Part shown: positions 21,827-33,262 of the stretch, in pieces
Position numbering within the stretch: position 1 is the first letter of the stretch
Layout of the letters: every line of letters begins with the position of its first letter
NCBI RefSeq assembly: GCF_943734655.1
Contig: NC_071355.1
Span: 11,078,768 to 11,142,767 of the forward strand
Source of the DNA: Sabethes cyaneus
Taxonomy: Eukaryota; Arthropoda; Insecta; Diptera; Culicidae
Direction of reading: 5' to 3'
DNA length: 64,000 bases
The notes under the pieces: generated by a model
What the model saw: the letters and a program-made list of their open reading frames with translations, nothing else
What the model was told of the DNA's origin: nothing
Databases searched by the model: none
Translations under genes and position numbers: made by a program

Positions 21827-24804
21827 TACAGTGGTATACCGATTATATCTACACCTGTTTTAATCTACACCCGATTTTAGGTACCCCCGATTTTGTCTAC
21901 CATTTGCACCCGTTTTTATCTACCTTTTTTCATTTCAACCATGGCGCAAATTCTGAATATTCTAAAGGTTTCATGAATTTATGCATAACAAAGAATGTTT
22001 CTGTGTACTTTATAGTTAACTTTATTGCATCTGTGGTGTGTAATTATACACAGAATTGGCGTAAAAATACTACCGTGAACGTACCATATTCTGCGCAGTC
22101 AAGATATTTTTATGATTCTTCCGCTATTCTAAGTATTCTAGATTTAAATTAACAACGTGGATAGCAGCAACGTGTAGTGGTACGGTCTATAATATCTAGT
22201 AAAAAATATGGGAATTATAGGTCGACCAACAATTTAGTATATTTTTCGTTTTGTAAACTTATCCACGGTGCCTAATTCTGCGCACTTTCTTGCCCATATT
22301 CCTAATTCTGCGCATGTTTGCTCCTAATTCTGCGCGCCCAAAAAGTGAAAATAAATACTCCAGCCATGCTGTTTATGTCTTTATACGCTGAAAGCACACC
22401 AAAAAATCCGGCATTAGCCATTACCATAATTAAATCCATGATCCGGCCTTCTTGTGCTGTCCGGGTGGCAAAGGAACATTGTTATCATTTTGATTGCCTC
22501 ATTTCAAATATTTTATTCTCGATAACGTGAAAGGCGAATTGATTCGGGTTTTCATTACACTGTAGACTAATACTAAAAATTGTGTTTTCATATAGAAACC
22601 ATTTCCCCACGCTCTGACAGTCCCATGAAGTTGGACATTAAAAAAATAGAAGACATGGTTTCATGAATTGGCGCTCGTAGGTTCGGACCCCGAGACACAG
22701 CACAGGATGCCAATCAATGCAAGTTAAAGATTCTACTTGAATTTTCATGCATCTATACCTCAGCCATTGGGGTGAGGTTGCGTATTCTTTCGCGATTTCT
22801 TCGTAGGATACATTACTGCGCAGAATTTGGAACATGAATAAAAAATCTGTGCCTAAATCTGCGCATTATTGCATCGCATTTTTCTAAGGAAATCAATGCA
22901 TGCAATCACTCTTTTTATCTAAAACATGACTAAAACTAATTATTCTTTTTAATTATACTGGGTAATTTGATCATTGAAAAGAGTTTCGATCATAAATTTG
23001 TTAATTTTCTAGAAGGACAATCTTAGCGTTGGTGCTAACGACGATGTTTTCTTCCATACAAAATACTTTTAGTTTCACGTTAAATTATTTCGCTCTCAAA
23101 TATTATGGCCCGTTTTGTGAATAATGGCGTAATATTCAACAGACATTTATAAAAAAATAACGCAATGATCATAGTTATGCACAATGTTAAAAAATACTTA
23201 TATAAAGAAAAATACGCAGAATTAGGAGCTGCGCAGAATTAGGAGCGGTCACGGTAGTAACAAATACGTAAAGTAATATCTATTTATTTTGCAATGCAGA
23301 TTTTTAATATTTTATAATGATCCTTTGTGAGATTTTTCTATACCGTAAGACTAACGGGCACACCCCCTTGCCGCTGGGAACTATGGTTTGGCCTTAAAGG
23401 TTCTTAAAGGTTTAGTGCTCTTGAACCATTGAGCCCATTTCAATTATTCTGTTGCCAAGAGAAAAGTATTTTGATGGCCTTTTGAGAGGAAACGTTGGAC
23501 TGAGGTTCAGTTTTTTTTATGATCGCAAATATATTTTTTGTAGGAGTCTTGAATCACTTAACCCGCTTCACAATATTCGTTTTTTTGTGTTTTCGTTATC
23601 TTTTCAATGGAAGGCTAGTTGTTTACCTAAGATATCAAAAAATTTATTTATTAATTTGCTTTTTTAATAGGGCCTTCAAACGGTACCCGTATTGATTGGA
23701 ACCGTACTTTAACCAGAAATATTATCTTCTATCTTCCAATCTAAGACCATTTATGAAATGATTGGGTACCGTATCTAAACTGTTTCCTGGTATAATATCA
23801 AGTATATTAGCTATGGTTATTCTTCAAGTAACCATAAAAAACAATAGGTCGTTAAGAATGTTAACCATACGAAAACGAGTAATTTTCCCTACTGCTTTTT
23901 GAAGCGTAGGATATGAAGAACATAATGATAAGGGTTGAACCATAATATAAATAGTATCGTCGTTGAAAAATTCTGCTTTTGGAATGTACTGTAACCTTTG
24001 ATCTTACGGTGATTATAAAGATTATTATTATGGTTATGGCCATTTTCAAAATTGTTTTCGTTTATGCGGGTAGTTGGTTCGACGAATATCAAAGAACAGA
24101 TATGTAACATTTTGAGTTTTTGAGATAACTTTTTTAAGAAATAAAGTTGCGAAAATGCATTGAATTCGCATGGTGTTTTGTTTTTACCTACGCATTTTTT
24201 TGCCAAAAGTGTCCCTTCAATGACAAGTAAAAATAGAAACCATGCGTTTCCATTGTATTCTACTCACCATGAAAACCCAAAAAGCAAATATTTTCAATGT
24301 TTTTGCGATTATAAAGGACCTCAGTGCGGTGTTTTTTTGTGAGTAGCTCATTGAATTGTTTTCCATTTGTTATTGGGATCACGTAAATCGGTTCAGTGCT
24401 TCAGGAGTTGTGAGGAAGAAAAAGAGAGAAAGGTGGATAAAAATGGTAATTTTTGGGACCATCCTGAATCATAAAGGAGCACCCTCAGTGCCAAATAGAA
24501 ATACGAGTCTAAAATGTACTGCAAAGGAATAAGTACACAAAATTTGAATCAAATCGAAGCAATTTTAAATTTCGATATATCTGTTTTCATAAAATTGCTG
24601 AGTTAACAGCTGATATGAATAAAATGAGTCCTAAGCGTAAAATTACATTGAAATAATACATAGTTGAAGAAAATGATGAATATCAACAATATTTTTTGTT
24701 TATTTAAATTATTTTAGAGTAATTTTGTTCCCAAATTTGTCTACTCTCCAAATATATCTATCAAAAATTTTCGGAGGGGTAGATAGAATCGGTAAACCAC
24801 TGTA
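21827..24804. mobile_element. Tc1/mariner-like non-autonomous element F, with nested element
   Basis: The left end reads TACAGTGGTATACCGATTAT; the right end, inverted, reads TACAGTGGTTTACCGATTCT. CAGTGG termini flanked by TA are typical of Tc1/mariner relatives. The outer element is about 1.8 kb without the nested element E (22071-23256). No transposase frame survives; the AT-rich remainder (23257-24770) holds only short frames. Confidence 0.75.
22071..23256. mobile_element. TIR element E, copy 1 (nested in F)
   Basis: It begins TACCGTGAACG and ends CGGTCACGGTA, imperfect TIRs with TA at the ends. Several CTAATTCTGCGCA motifs stand near the left end (about 22270, 22312, 22324), with inverted copies near the right end (about 23218, 23231). 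It is very similar to copy 2 at 34901-36040. No transposase is present. Confidence 0.85.
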
Positions 24805-24827
24805 CTACAATTATGTTACCTGAAATG

Positions 24828-25150
24828 ATATAAAAAAGAAAACTTTTCCAATTAAATTCTATAGGGGAATGTCGTCGTGGATGGGCCGTCGTTTGGTCCA
24901 TGAATTCCATTTTAAAAGAAATTTTGGAAATTTAACAAAGGTCTAAACACGAACTATTTATAAGACCTTTGTTAAATTTCCAAGGTTTCTTTTGAAATGA
25001 GATTTGTGGACCTAAAGATGGCCCAACAACGATGACATTTTCCTATATTTCTTCGCAACAGATACGTATTTCGCCTACGACATGCAGGCTTCATCAGTGT
25101 CTGTTTTCTAAGGTTCGTATTATTCTACTAAGACGCTCCAAAAACTTGAG
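24828..25150. repeat. Dispersed repeat D, copy 3, interrupted by a MITE
   Basis: D sequence at 24828-24861 continues at 25046-25150 ('ACGTATTTCGCCTACG', 'TACTAAGACGCTCC'). The MITE at 24862-25045 sits between. Confidence 0.75.
24862..25045. mobile_element. 184-bp palindromic MITE (TAGGGGAATGTCGTCG)
   Basis: The left end TAGGGGAATGTCGTCGTGG and the right end (inverted TAGGAAAATGTCATCG) frame arms that fold back over about 80 bp ('AGAAATTTTGGAAATTTAAC' and its near complement). It is a short derivative of the 10579-11501 family. Confidence 0.8.
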
Positions 25151-25299
25151 ACAATTATTTTAGTCTACACAGCGTGAAAAGACGAAACCACACACATTTT
25201 TAATGTTTACTCAATCACTGAAAACTTTGTGCTTTAGAACACACATTATTTCTGAAAAGCTCATTATAATAGCTTTCATTTGACACCAAAAATAATAAA

Positions 25300-26245
25300 A
25301 ATCAATTCAGTGTTTCAAAGGGTATGCATTTTTAAGGGGGAGCCCCATTCTGGAAAGTCGAAAAAATCGATTTTTTTTCTTTTGCATTTTTGGGAGGCTT
25401 ATACCTTCAGAAATGTTATGCCAAATGGATTTTTTTGCTACCTGATCTCGTTGAAAAGTCACAGCAAACATTATGGGGTCTCAGTGGAAGTGCATCGCTG
25501 TACGAAATTTCAGGCGCGTTTTCCTTGTAACCATGTTTATACAGCTGGCGGTAAATATCTATATCTCCGTATTTAATAGACCGATTTGACTGAAATTTTT
25601 TTTCAGCATGTGGAAATGAACTATGTAAAATTGTTATGTAACCGTTTTTCGGTATCTCAAATAGTTTTCTTAAATAACTTTTGACCAGTAGGGACTGATT
25701 GTTATGAACTTTAGTTGTTATATTAGTAGCGTTAAGATTCCTCGTTTAATACTAAAATTATTGAAATAGTTAGCATGAATTACGTCGGTTAAAATCAAAT
25801 TTTTGTAACTGTTAATGTGCTTTTACAAGATTTTAAATCATAAATTCCAGAAACTTGTCTATAGTGATATTTAAGGCTATATTACCTTTCAAACAAGACT
25901 AATAGTGCATAATTCGGTTCGGCCATCTCTGAGAAACGGTCGACTAATTGACACCTAGTCAAAACACATTTTTAACCAGAACTTTTGAGCTGCTTTTTGA
26001 TTTACAACGAAACTGCCTCAAAAACTTTGCAGTAGCAACACCTTTCATTTGATACTAAAATTGTTGAAATCGGTTGCGTGGTTCCGGAGAAATCTTGTCA
26101 CGTAATTTTCACATTTTCGCTTCTAACTTTTGATCGAAACGCAACCGAAACGACGACGACCGTCCTGGCCTCGTTTCTGTTTCGCATTTTTCGACCAGAG
26201 TCAAAACCTTTGTTCTATAGTATGACAAAGGTTAAAACAAACTTT
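25300..26245. repeat. Dispersed repeat G, copy 1
   Basis: It is homologous in order to 63060-63900: 'GGCCATCTCTGAGAAAC', 'TTGAAATCGGTTGCGTGG' and the end 'ATAGTATGACAAAGGTTAAA'. A unit of about 350-400 bp is repeated within each copy. It has no coding content and its class is unknown. Confidence 0.65.
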
Positions 26246-26739
26246 TTCACGGAAGCTATCGTAGAACTTCCCCGTAAGCTTTATGTAATTTGGAAAGATT
26301 TTCCCCTTCACATTGTTCACATTTAACATTGGTAATCAAAAATATCATTTATATATCTTGCTCGAGGTAACTATCAAATCATGTCCAGGATGCTTTCTGC
26401 CACAACACTTACTGGGATTACAGTAAGTCAGTAGCTTCTAAACAAATTCCACAGTTGCAAAGATCTTCATTCATATGTCGTTCGGGGTGAATATTAAAAA
26501 ATTCCCACAACATAGATGAAGTTGAGCACAACAATGAACAGCTCAACGTGGTGCCGTTCCGTCGAAAAACACGGAAAGCAATTAAAAATACCTGAATAAT
26601 TGTTTAACCCGATTTGCTATCACAAAAACAGAAACAATGTTTACCCTCGCCAGGATGGAATACCGAATACAATATCCTCCACCTTAAATGCATGCAAATG
26701 CTCATCACATAATGTGTAGCCGAGCAGCATCCTATCCCT

Positions 26740-27150
26740 ATAGCTGGAGTGAAAGGTCGCCGTTGGCAGACGACATCGTGTTACCGAAATCCAGCTGGGA
26801 AATTGCGGCCAACGAGTAGTGACGAAAAGGCAAACTGATGTGGGGAGTGAAAAGGGGAGGAGGGGAGAGGTGGGTATGAAGATTTGCTCGCTCTCCGGAA
26901 AAGCTTAGCCGGGCGATATTTGTCATTCGCTCGTGTTCGTGTTCCCTCGGCTGTTTTGCATCTATGATTGCTGGGGCTGGCCGTTTCCAAGTCCGGATCC
27001 AAGCCGGCCGACCCAAGACCGGGCCGGGCCGGGCCGGGAGCTTTGTGCAGTGAAATTGACTCTTCACTCGCCTCGCCGTGCTGCACAGGGACGACGGAAA
27101 TTGCTACTTTGGCCCCATAAGTGGATGGATTATATTATGGTTTTGCATTA
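26740..27150. promoter_or_regulatory. GC-rich island
   Basis: A CpG-rich segment includes a short GGGCC/CCGGG tandem tract near 27022-27042. Overlapping frames on both strands are composition-driven. It could be a promoter or 5' exon, but no start and donor pair is convincing. Confidence 0.25.
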
Positions 27151-28370
27151 GCCTGCCGGATGTGTCGGGAAAGCTCGTGATGGGTTGAAATTTGGAAACA
27201 TTGTCGACTAAGAAATTTTCACGAACATTCACTAATTTAGTTCGGGCTGATTGGAATTCTCGATGCGATGATTTTAAACGAGCTCATCGTGAAGTATGTA
27301 AACCTTTCAAAAATGTTCACAAAATATTCGGATTAAAGCCTTTGTTTGCTTACTGAATGAAACATGCAGGTTTAGCTGAAAATTACAACCATACAAGTGA
27401 CTGAGAGGATGAAATTCAGAAATAATGAAATATGAAAATTGTAAAATCTCTGGCAGATCCCTCCTAAGCTCAATGGAAAAATCTTCCATCAAATTGAAAG
27501 TGCACGTCATTCAGGGTCGCTGTAAGTGATTCTTGCCCAATTATCTACCGTTACAATGGGATTACGTCATCCATTTGACTGAAATACTGCCGGCTACTCT
27601 ACCGCTGTAGATATTAAATATTAAACACAGCCGAGTGAGTTTTCCGGTTGTACGCAGCCAGCGAACCAGTTTCGCTTGAATCGACTGGAAACCTGGACCA
27701 CACTCAATATACTCTCCGTTCATTGTAAATATCATCATCATCATCGTTAGCACCGGCGGCGTTTCTTCGGTGAGTGAAGCATTTTGCTGCTTGGACAGGT
27801 GCTAATTTTCCACCGAATCGGGATTACCCGCGCTAAATATAGCTCATTCTGGGTCAGCAGATGCGTCGTCTCGATTCTTTGAAAATATGCTAAAAACCGC
27901 AATTTCATTGCTCTACCCGTTGATGATCCCTGCTAACGACGGCATCATCGAACGAAACGTCGATATTATTTGCTAATATTCTTTCTCGACAGTATCGTCA
28001 CATGATTGTTTGTTTCGATTCGCTCGCTTGCCTGCCTGCCGCGAAAGCGAAATGCGGAAGCCCTAGCGAGCACACTTCAGCGGGTTCCGTGGAAAAAGCG
28101 TCGCCCCATCCCACCCCACCCGGTCGCTCGAGGGTTCTTGGCAATCCGATAACAGCGACCGGGTTTTCGATGTTGTTGCTGCCATTGTTGTGCGTAAGTA
28201 GCAGCAATGTTTTTATTAAATTTCTGTTGTACGGAGGACGGCATTATCATGCCGCAATTGGCAATATGCTTATACCGGCGATAGCGAATGGGAGTGCTGC
28301 TGCTTATGGGAGGGTAAATGTATGGCAAGTGCAAACTTTTTGCATGAATAAGCGGCGAAAAATTTGATAA
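27151..28370. other. Repeat-poor, GC-moderate stretch
   Basis: It is unique-looking. An ATG at 28170 followed by MLLLPLLC and a GTAAGT at 28194 resembles a signal-peptide first exon, but the donor lacks the usual preceding G and the frame is otherwise unremarkable. No gene is called. Confidence 0.25.
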
Positions 28371-29099
28371 TGTTTTCTATAAGGGATTTCAGAAACTTTA
28401 TTAGCGGATATAACATAGCCCAAAAAATGATTTTTGCTTGTATTTCCCTACAAGCAGGGTCGATAAATATTAACCGATTGTAAACAATGCGTCGTAGGTA
28501 GAAAATAAATAAGTTTGAGTCAATTTTGATTTATTTCACAGTACCGTCTCAGTTAAGCAAAATTTGGAAAAGTTATACAGGGTGTTGGGAAGCTTAGTGC
28601 AGATGTTTCAGTAGGTGATCACAATTGAAGAAAAAAATCTTCCTACGCATATAGTAAAATCTCAATCGTTACACAGTTATTAAACATTTTTAGTTTTCGG
28701 TTCGTTTTACCTTAAATTAGCTCTGGTACAAAAACTATGCTAGCTAGCTAGTTAAATTCCGTTTCGTTACTAAAAATTTCTTTTAAATCTCGTACTTCAT
28801 GAGGCTTTTTAGGCCGGCTGGGGTACGGCAGCCAAAGTTGCGCACCTGGTCATGGAGGGGTGAAAACATGCCAGTCGCGAACGGAGTGCTTTGGGCATCT
28901 TGCCCCTACTGTGCCATGCGGGGCTCTGGTACGGTCGATTTTTGTTGTCCCTTGCGTCTCGTGGGAACAACATAGGAGTCCTACCCAATTTCCCTTATGG
29001 ATATTACACCAATTGCGTTCTGGCCAACTAATTTGGCTTCGTTTACAATTTGCTGTCTGATCTGTATTGGAGATTGTTTGTGCATATACTCCGCTAGTC
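28371..29099. other. Intergenic sequence before LOA LINE
   Basis: AT-rich to 28800, then GC-richer. No CCHC gag-like knuckle typical of LINE ORF1 was recognised at 28800-29100. It may be decayed LINE 5' sequence. Confidence 0.3.
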
Positions 29100-30860
29100 A
29101 AATAGTTAGAGTTGCACAAATAAATCTTCAACACAAACGGGCAGCAAATTTTTATTTATGCGTAAAACTTTTTATTGGCTCTGGTTCAGGAGCCATATTT
29201 TCGCAAGGGGTACTTTCATTCGACGGATATTGGAAACCAGCACTTTGCTGTTTTCAGCAAAACTGGTATAACAAATTCTCGTGTGATGCCCAGGGCATGC
29301 ATATTGTTGCATAGGTCAATGCCTCATCTCTGAGTTGACTACTCGAGATATTTGTGCAGTCACAGTAGAACTCGTCGTGGATGATGTCCATAGGCGCTAT
29401 GTCTACTGTTCTGCATACTTACCACACGATGAACCGTCTCCAGCGACGATTTCAGAAATGTGGTGAGATACTGCCAATCGAATGGGCTTCCGCTCATTGA
29501 AGGCAGTGATACCAATGCCCATCACATCATTTGGGGCAGTTTGGATATCAATCTGAGAGGCTCTGATTTGATGGAATATTTGAGTAGTACCAACCTTGGA
29601 ATACTCCACATTGGCAATTGTCCAACTTTCATACGAGCTGGTAGAGAGGAAGTGTTAGATATAACACTCTGCTCTAACAGGATCAGTCATGAGTTGGCAC
29701 AATGGCATGTTTCAAATGAGACACCAATATCTGATCACTGCTTTATATATTTTGATCATTTGGGTGTCTCCTTGAACGCTGCAACCTTTCGCAATCCGAG
29801 ATTTTCTGACTGGGAACTCTTTGAGGAGGAACTGGCGACGAAATTTCAAGGATTCGAACCGACGATTGAGTCATCGATCGACTTGGATGTGGCTGTAGAT
29901 GTCACAACATCTTTTATTGCGGAAGCTTTTGAAGTAGCTTGCCCGCTAAAAACTATTAAAACGGCTAGAGGAACAACATGGTGGAATTCTCATCTCGCGG
30001 AACTAAAGAAATGATGCAGGAGAGCCTGGAATAGACGTCGGAGGGATGGCGTGGAGCTTTTCAAGCAGGCCCGGAAAGCCTATGCAAAGGCTCTACGATC
30101 CTCTGCACGCACGAGCTGGCACAGGTTCTGCAGCAACGTTTCCAGTTTCGGCGAGGCAAATCGACTTAATAAAATACTGTCAAATCGAAAGATTATCAGG
30201 TAATAACATTCGAAGCTCGAATGGCGAATACTGTTCAAATGACAATGAAATCCTGGAATGTCTCTTTTATAGTCACTTTCCGGGCTGTGTGGAACCTGAA
30301 GTGCGAAACGATCTACAAATCGTTTTAGGTGGCTTAGACTCATATGAGCTTTTGCTCGGAGACTTGTCACAACTGAAGCGATTGAGTGGACCGTGAACAG
30401 CTTCTCTCCATACAAATCTCCTGGAACAGATGGAATATACCCTATTCTACTGCAGAAAGGATTCGAGTACTTCAAACACATTCTAAGAAGGATGTTTGTG
30501 TGTAGTATTGCCATTGGGTACATCCCAACTCAATGGTGTAAAATAACCATTAAGTTTATTCCTAGAGGCGGACGCGCGACATACGAGCAAGCAAAAAGTT
30601 TTAGAGCAATCAGTCTAACGTCTTTCTTGCTTAAATCACTTGAGCGGATTGTTGATAACCACATCCGCGAAATAAGGTTAGTAGAAGTTTCTCTTTATTC
30701 AGCACAACATGCTGTCAAAGTGGCAAGTCTACAACCACTTTATTACATGTTGTGGTGAATAAAATTGAGGTTGCTTTTTCACAAAAGGAATCTTGCTTAG
30801 GAACTTTTTTGGATATTGAGGGCGCGTTTGATAACGTATCTTTCGCTGGCTGTTTCTAGG
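29100..30860 (+). pseudogene. LOA-clade LINE: endonuclease and N-terminal RT, truncated
   Basis: From about 29100 the frame 'VRVAQINLQHKRAA' starts an apurinic-endonuclease-like domain. After frame breaks it continues at 29460-30014 with the catalytic landmarks 'DTNAHHIIWGS' and 'ISDHCFIYFD'. The RT part follows at 30393-30845: 'YKSPGTDGIYPILLQKGFEY', 'FRAISLTSFLLKSLERIVD' and 'FLDIEGAFDNVSF'. The order and motifs fit the LOA/I group of arthropod LINEs. At least three frame shifts break it, and it ends abruptly at about 30860 where repeat D begins, so the RT catalytic box, RNase H and 3' tail are missing. The 3' half of a related element is at 52470-54069. Confidence 0.8.
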
Positions 30861-30868
30861 CTGTTTCT

Positions 30869-30915
30869 AAGTTTTTGGAGCGTCTTAGTAGAATACGAAA
30901 CCTGGATATTAAAAA
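30869..30915. repeat. Dispersed repeat D, copy 4 (short)
   Basis: 'TTTTTGGAGCGTCTTAGTAG' and 'AATACGAAACCTG' match one end of family D. It lies at the truncation point of the LOA LINE. Confidence 0.7.
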
Positions 30916-30957
30916 AAATTAGAGGGGTTGTGTACAAGACATGACCGCATATATAGG

Positions 30958-31949
30958 TGACGCAGGACTACGTAAGCCTCTTTGTAGTGATAGTAGCATG
31001 TATTCATGCTTGTGATCATTCGATTCTTCATGTATATATGCCGCTACATGCGTTGTATGTAACATTTATCAAAGTAGTAACATTGCATACGTTCAATCCT
31101 CAGTTATTTCTATGTGCATTTGGAAATAATTTAACAAAATCAAGAACACAAACTATTGCTTTCCTGCTACCTTACAGAAATTCAAGATTGTTTTATTACC
31201 CATGGTTCCCCACGTTGAAGGGATTCTACCAACTCAATCCTATTTTATCAACAGCAAATTTTTTCACTACATTTCTAATGAAACGGCAAGCATGCATATT
31301 CATACAGAGTCATATTATAACCGAACACTACAGCTGTAGCACATATTCCAACACAGATATCAAATTCGCCTAGGTTTAATCGTCTCGCAGTAAAGAATTT
31401 GCGATCTGTTGGGACAACGAACTTGTGACATTTTTTCTGACACACTTCCCTAACACAGGCATCAAATTGGACTAGGTTTAATCGCGTTCGTAAGAAATTA
31501 GTTGGCACGAGGGGGCTTTGTCACTATTTCTGGTGTACTTCCCAAGCAAGGACATCAAAATGGTCTAGGTTTAACCACGGTGTTAAGAAATCTTGTTGAA
31601 ATGAGGAAACTTTGTCACTTGTTTTGGCTTACTTCCCAAGCACAGATATCAAATTGGTATAGGTTTAGATCATCGTAAAGAATCTTCCAACCAATCACGA
31701 CGCGAGAATTCTGGTAAAACAAGGTTCATTATTTTCAATTTTTCAATAGTTCAACATCAAGAATCCATACTTTTCGTCATTTGGGCCTATTCTTAGAAGA
31801 TTTTCCAATCGATTGGTGTAAGAATATTGAAAATCGTTCGGGAAACCACTAAGCTATTAGCGTTCAAAACCTGACCACTTTTCGAGAAAGATTTTTTTTG
31901 AATATCACCCTATGCCAGCTACCTTCCTGAAAGACGTAGTCCTACGTCA
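30958..31949. mobile_element. TIR-like element with internal ~100-bp tandem repeats
   Basis: The left end TGACGCAGGACTACGT and the inverted right end TGACGTAGGACTACGT differ at one base in 16. Four units starting near 31351, 31453, 31543 and 31640 repeat 'ATCAAATTGG.CTAGGTTTA'. Frames inside show no transposase. The element may extend somewhat beyond these ends. Confidence 0.6.
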
Positions 31950-32151
31950 AAAGAATCAATGCCTTTTTCCCCCTAGACACCCTAGGCACGGGAGGGTATT
32001 TTCGGTCCATTAAGCGATTGCGTCTATTTTTCCGGCCTGTGGCAACAGGTGGTTTTGGCGTTCTTTCAATAAGAAATAGTAATATTTTTTGAAATCAAAA
32101 TCACGAAGTTTGGTCAAGAAACAGTAGACTACTTACAGTATTGAGAAAATA

Positions 32152-32450
32152 GTTATAACCATTGGCGGAACTAGCGCTCGTTTCTAGGGGGGGGGCTATG
32201 GCCCCCGGCATTTTTTCGACCATTTTATTTCCTTGGCATATTAAAATTAAATGTACTTTGATGCATAGGAACTTTAAGTTGTGATGCATATAAAAATTAT
32301 TCTCAAGTTTTTATCATGTAAAGTTATCTAACTATAGTTTTTTCTTAAATTTAAAAGTCCAGCTTAATTTTTCTAGGGGGGGCTAAATGTCTTCTAGGGG
32401 GGGCTTAGCCCCCCCTAGCCCCCCCCCCTAGTTACGCCAATGGTTATAAC
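32152..32450. mobile_element. 299-bp MITE with 23-bp TIRs
   Basis: The left end GTTATAACCATTGGCGGAAC and the inverted right end GTTATAACCATTGGCGTAAC differ at one base. G-runs and C-runs (CTAGGGGGGG, CCCCCCCTAG) occur next to both ends. No coding capacity. Confidence 0.85.
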
Positions 32451-33084
32451 ATATTTGAATTGTATGGCAGGAAAGCATTTTTATTACAACCATGCCTACT
32501 CACACGCGAAAGAGTATCAGAAAAATAGCATTCAACACTTACGCCGCAAACGCTGGCGTAAAAAGAAACAGCCGCCGGTGCTGTGCGAGATATTTTGTAA
32601 CCCACACACTCGCGTACGCTCATCTACACATCGTCTTCCTGCATGACTTATTCCCGAGGCAAAAAACTCGTGGGGAATCATGGGGAGCGCGAGCCCTCGC
32701 GTGTAATCGGCATCAGCAGATCGGGCTGCAACGACGAACGACGAGCGACAACTGTAGCGGTTAGCTAAACACAAACGCGTAAAAACTCGTTGCACTGCAT
32801 ATAGAAATAAGAGCGGGAGTTTTAAAGGCATGTTCATGCCGGTGTGTTCGTTAGAATGAGTACGCGTGTGTGAGAAAATTAGATCGCACGAGTGCGGGCT
32901 TCGCAACACTGTTTCGAGCCCACAACGAACCTTGCCACGGATATGGGAGTAATCGTGAAGCGTACGCACCAGCTAAGCTTAGGTGAATTTGGATTAGTTT
33001 CAGTTTCATGAAAAGCGTGTGGGGAGCGAAGTGCGATTCTAGTCACAAAACAATGGCTTCCTGTAAGGACCTTGCTTAAACGGC
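32451..33084. other. Unassigned sequence
   Basis: Moderately GC-rich with short overlapping frames on both strands (32440-32969), none with a recognisable domain. No gene is called. Confidence 0.3.
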
Positions 33085-33262
33085 TTTCTAAGACTTGACC
33101 CTTCTTTATCGACATATTTCACAGCCGGCTATGGCCGGACAGTTACGTGGCTAGTGCAACAATCCTACTGACTCTTTCTAGCAGCACGGCCTAGCCGAGA
33201 TTCGAACATACAACGACTGGCCTGTTAGACCAGTATCGTACCTCGAAACCAACTGAGCAGCT
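33085..33262 (-). mobile_element. tRNA-derived SINE (second family)
   Basis: On the minus strand it has an A-box-like 'GCTCAGTTGGTTTCGAGG' and a B-box-like 'TGTTCGAATCTCGG' at tRNA spacing, then a unique body ending near 'GTCGATAAAGAAGGGTCAAG'. It shares no body sequence with the SINEs at 15655 and 54495. It abuts the foldback element that starts at 33263. Confidence 0.7.

Noticed and set aside
22318..22530. 70-codon ORF conserved in both copies of element E (also 35154-35366)
   Set aside because: Of six base differences between the copies, five change the amino acid, so there is no sign of selection on protein; similarity is just that of a young repeat.
28002..28367. 121-codon plus-strand ORF with an internal MLLLPLLC stretch and GTAAGT
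   Set aside because: The donor context is weak (C before GT), the frame overlaps equally long minus frames, and no domain is visible; noted only in the region entry.
31275..31508. Minus-strand ORF 'MPTNFLRTRLNLVQFDACVR...' with repeated motif
   Set aside because: It spans two of the ~100-bp tandem units in the element at 30958-31949.
33085..33262. Possible functional tRNA gene
   Set aside because: A- and B-box-like motifs are present, but the acceptor stem does not pair and a non-tRNA body follows, so it is a SINE.
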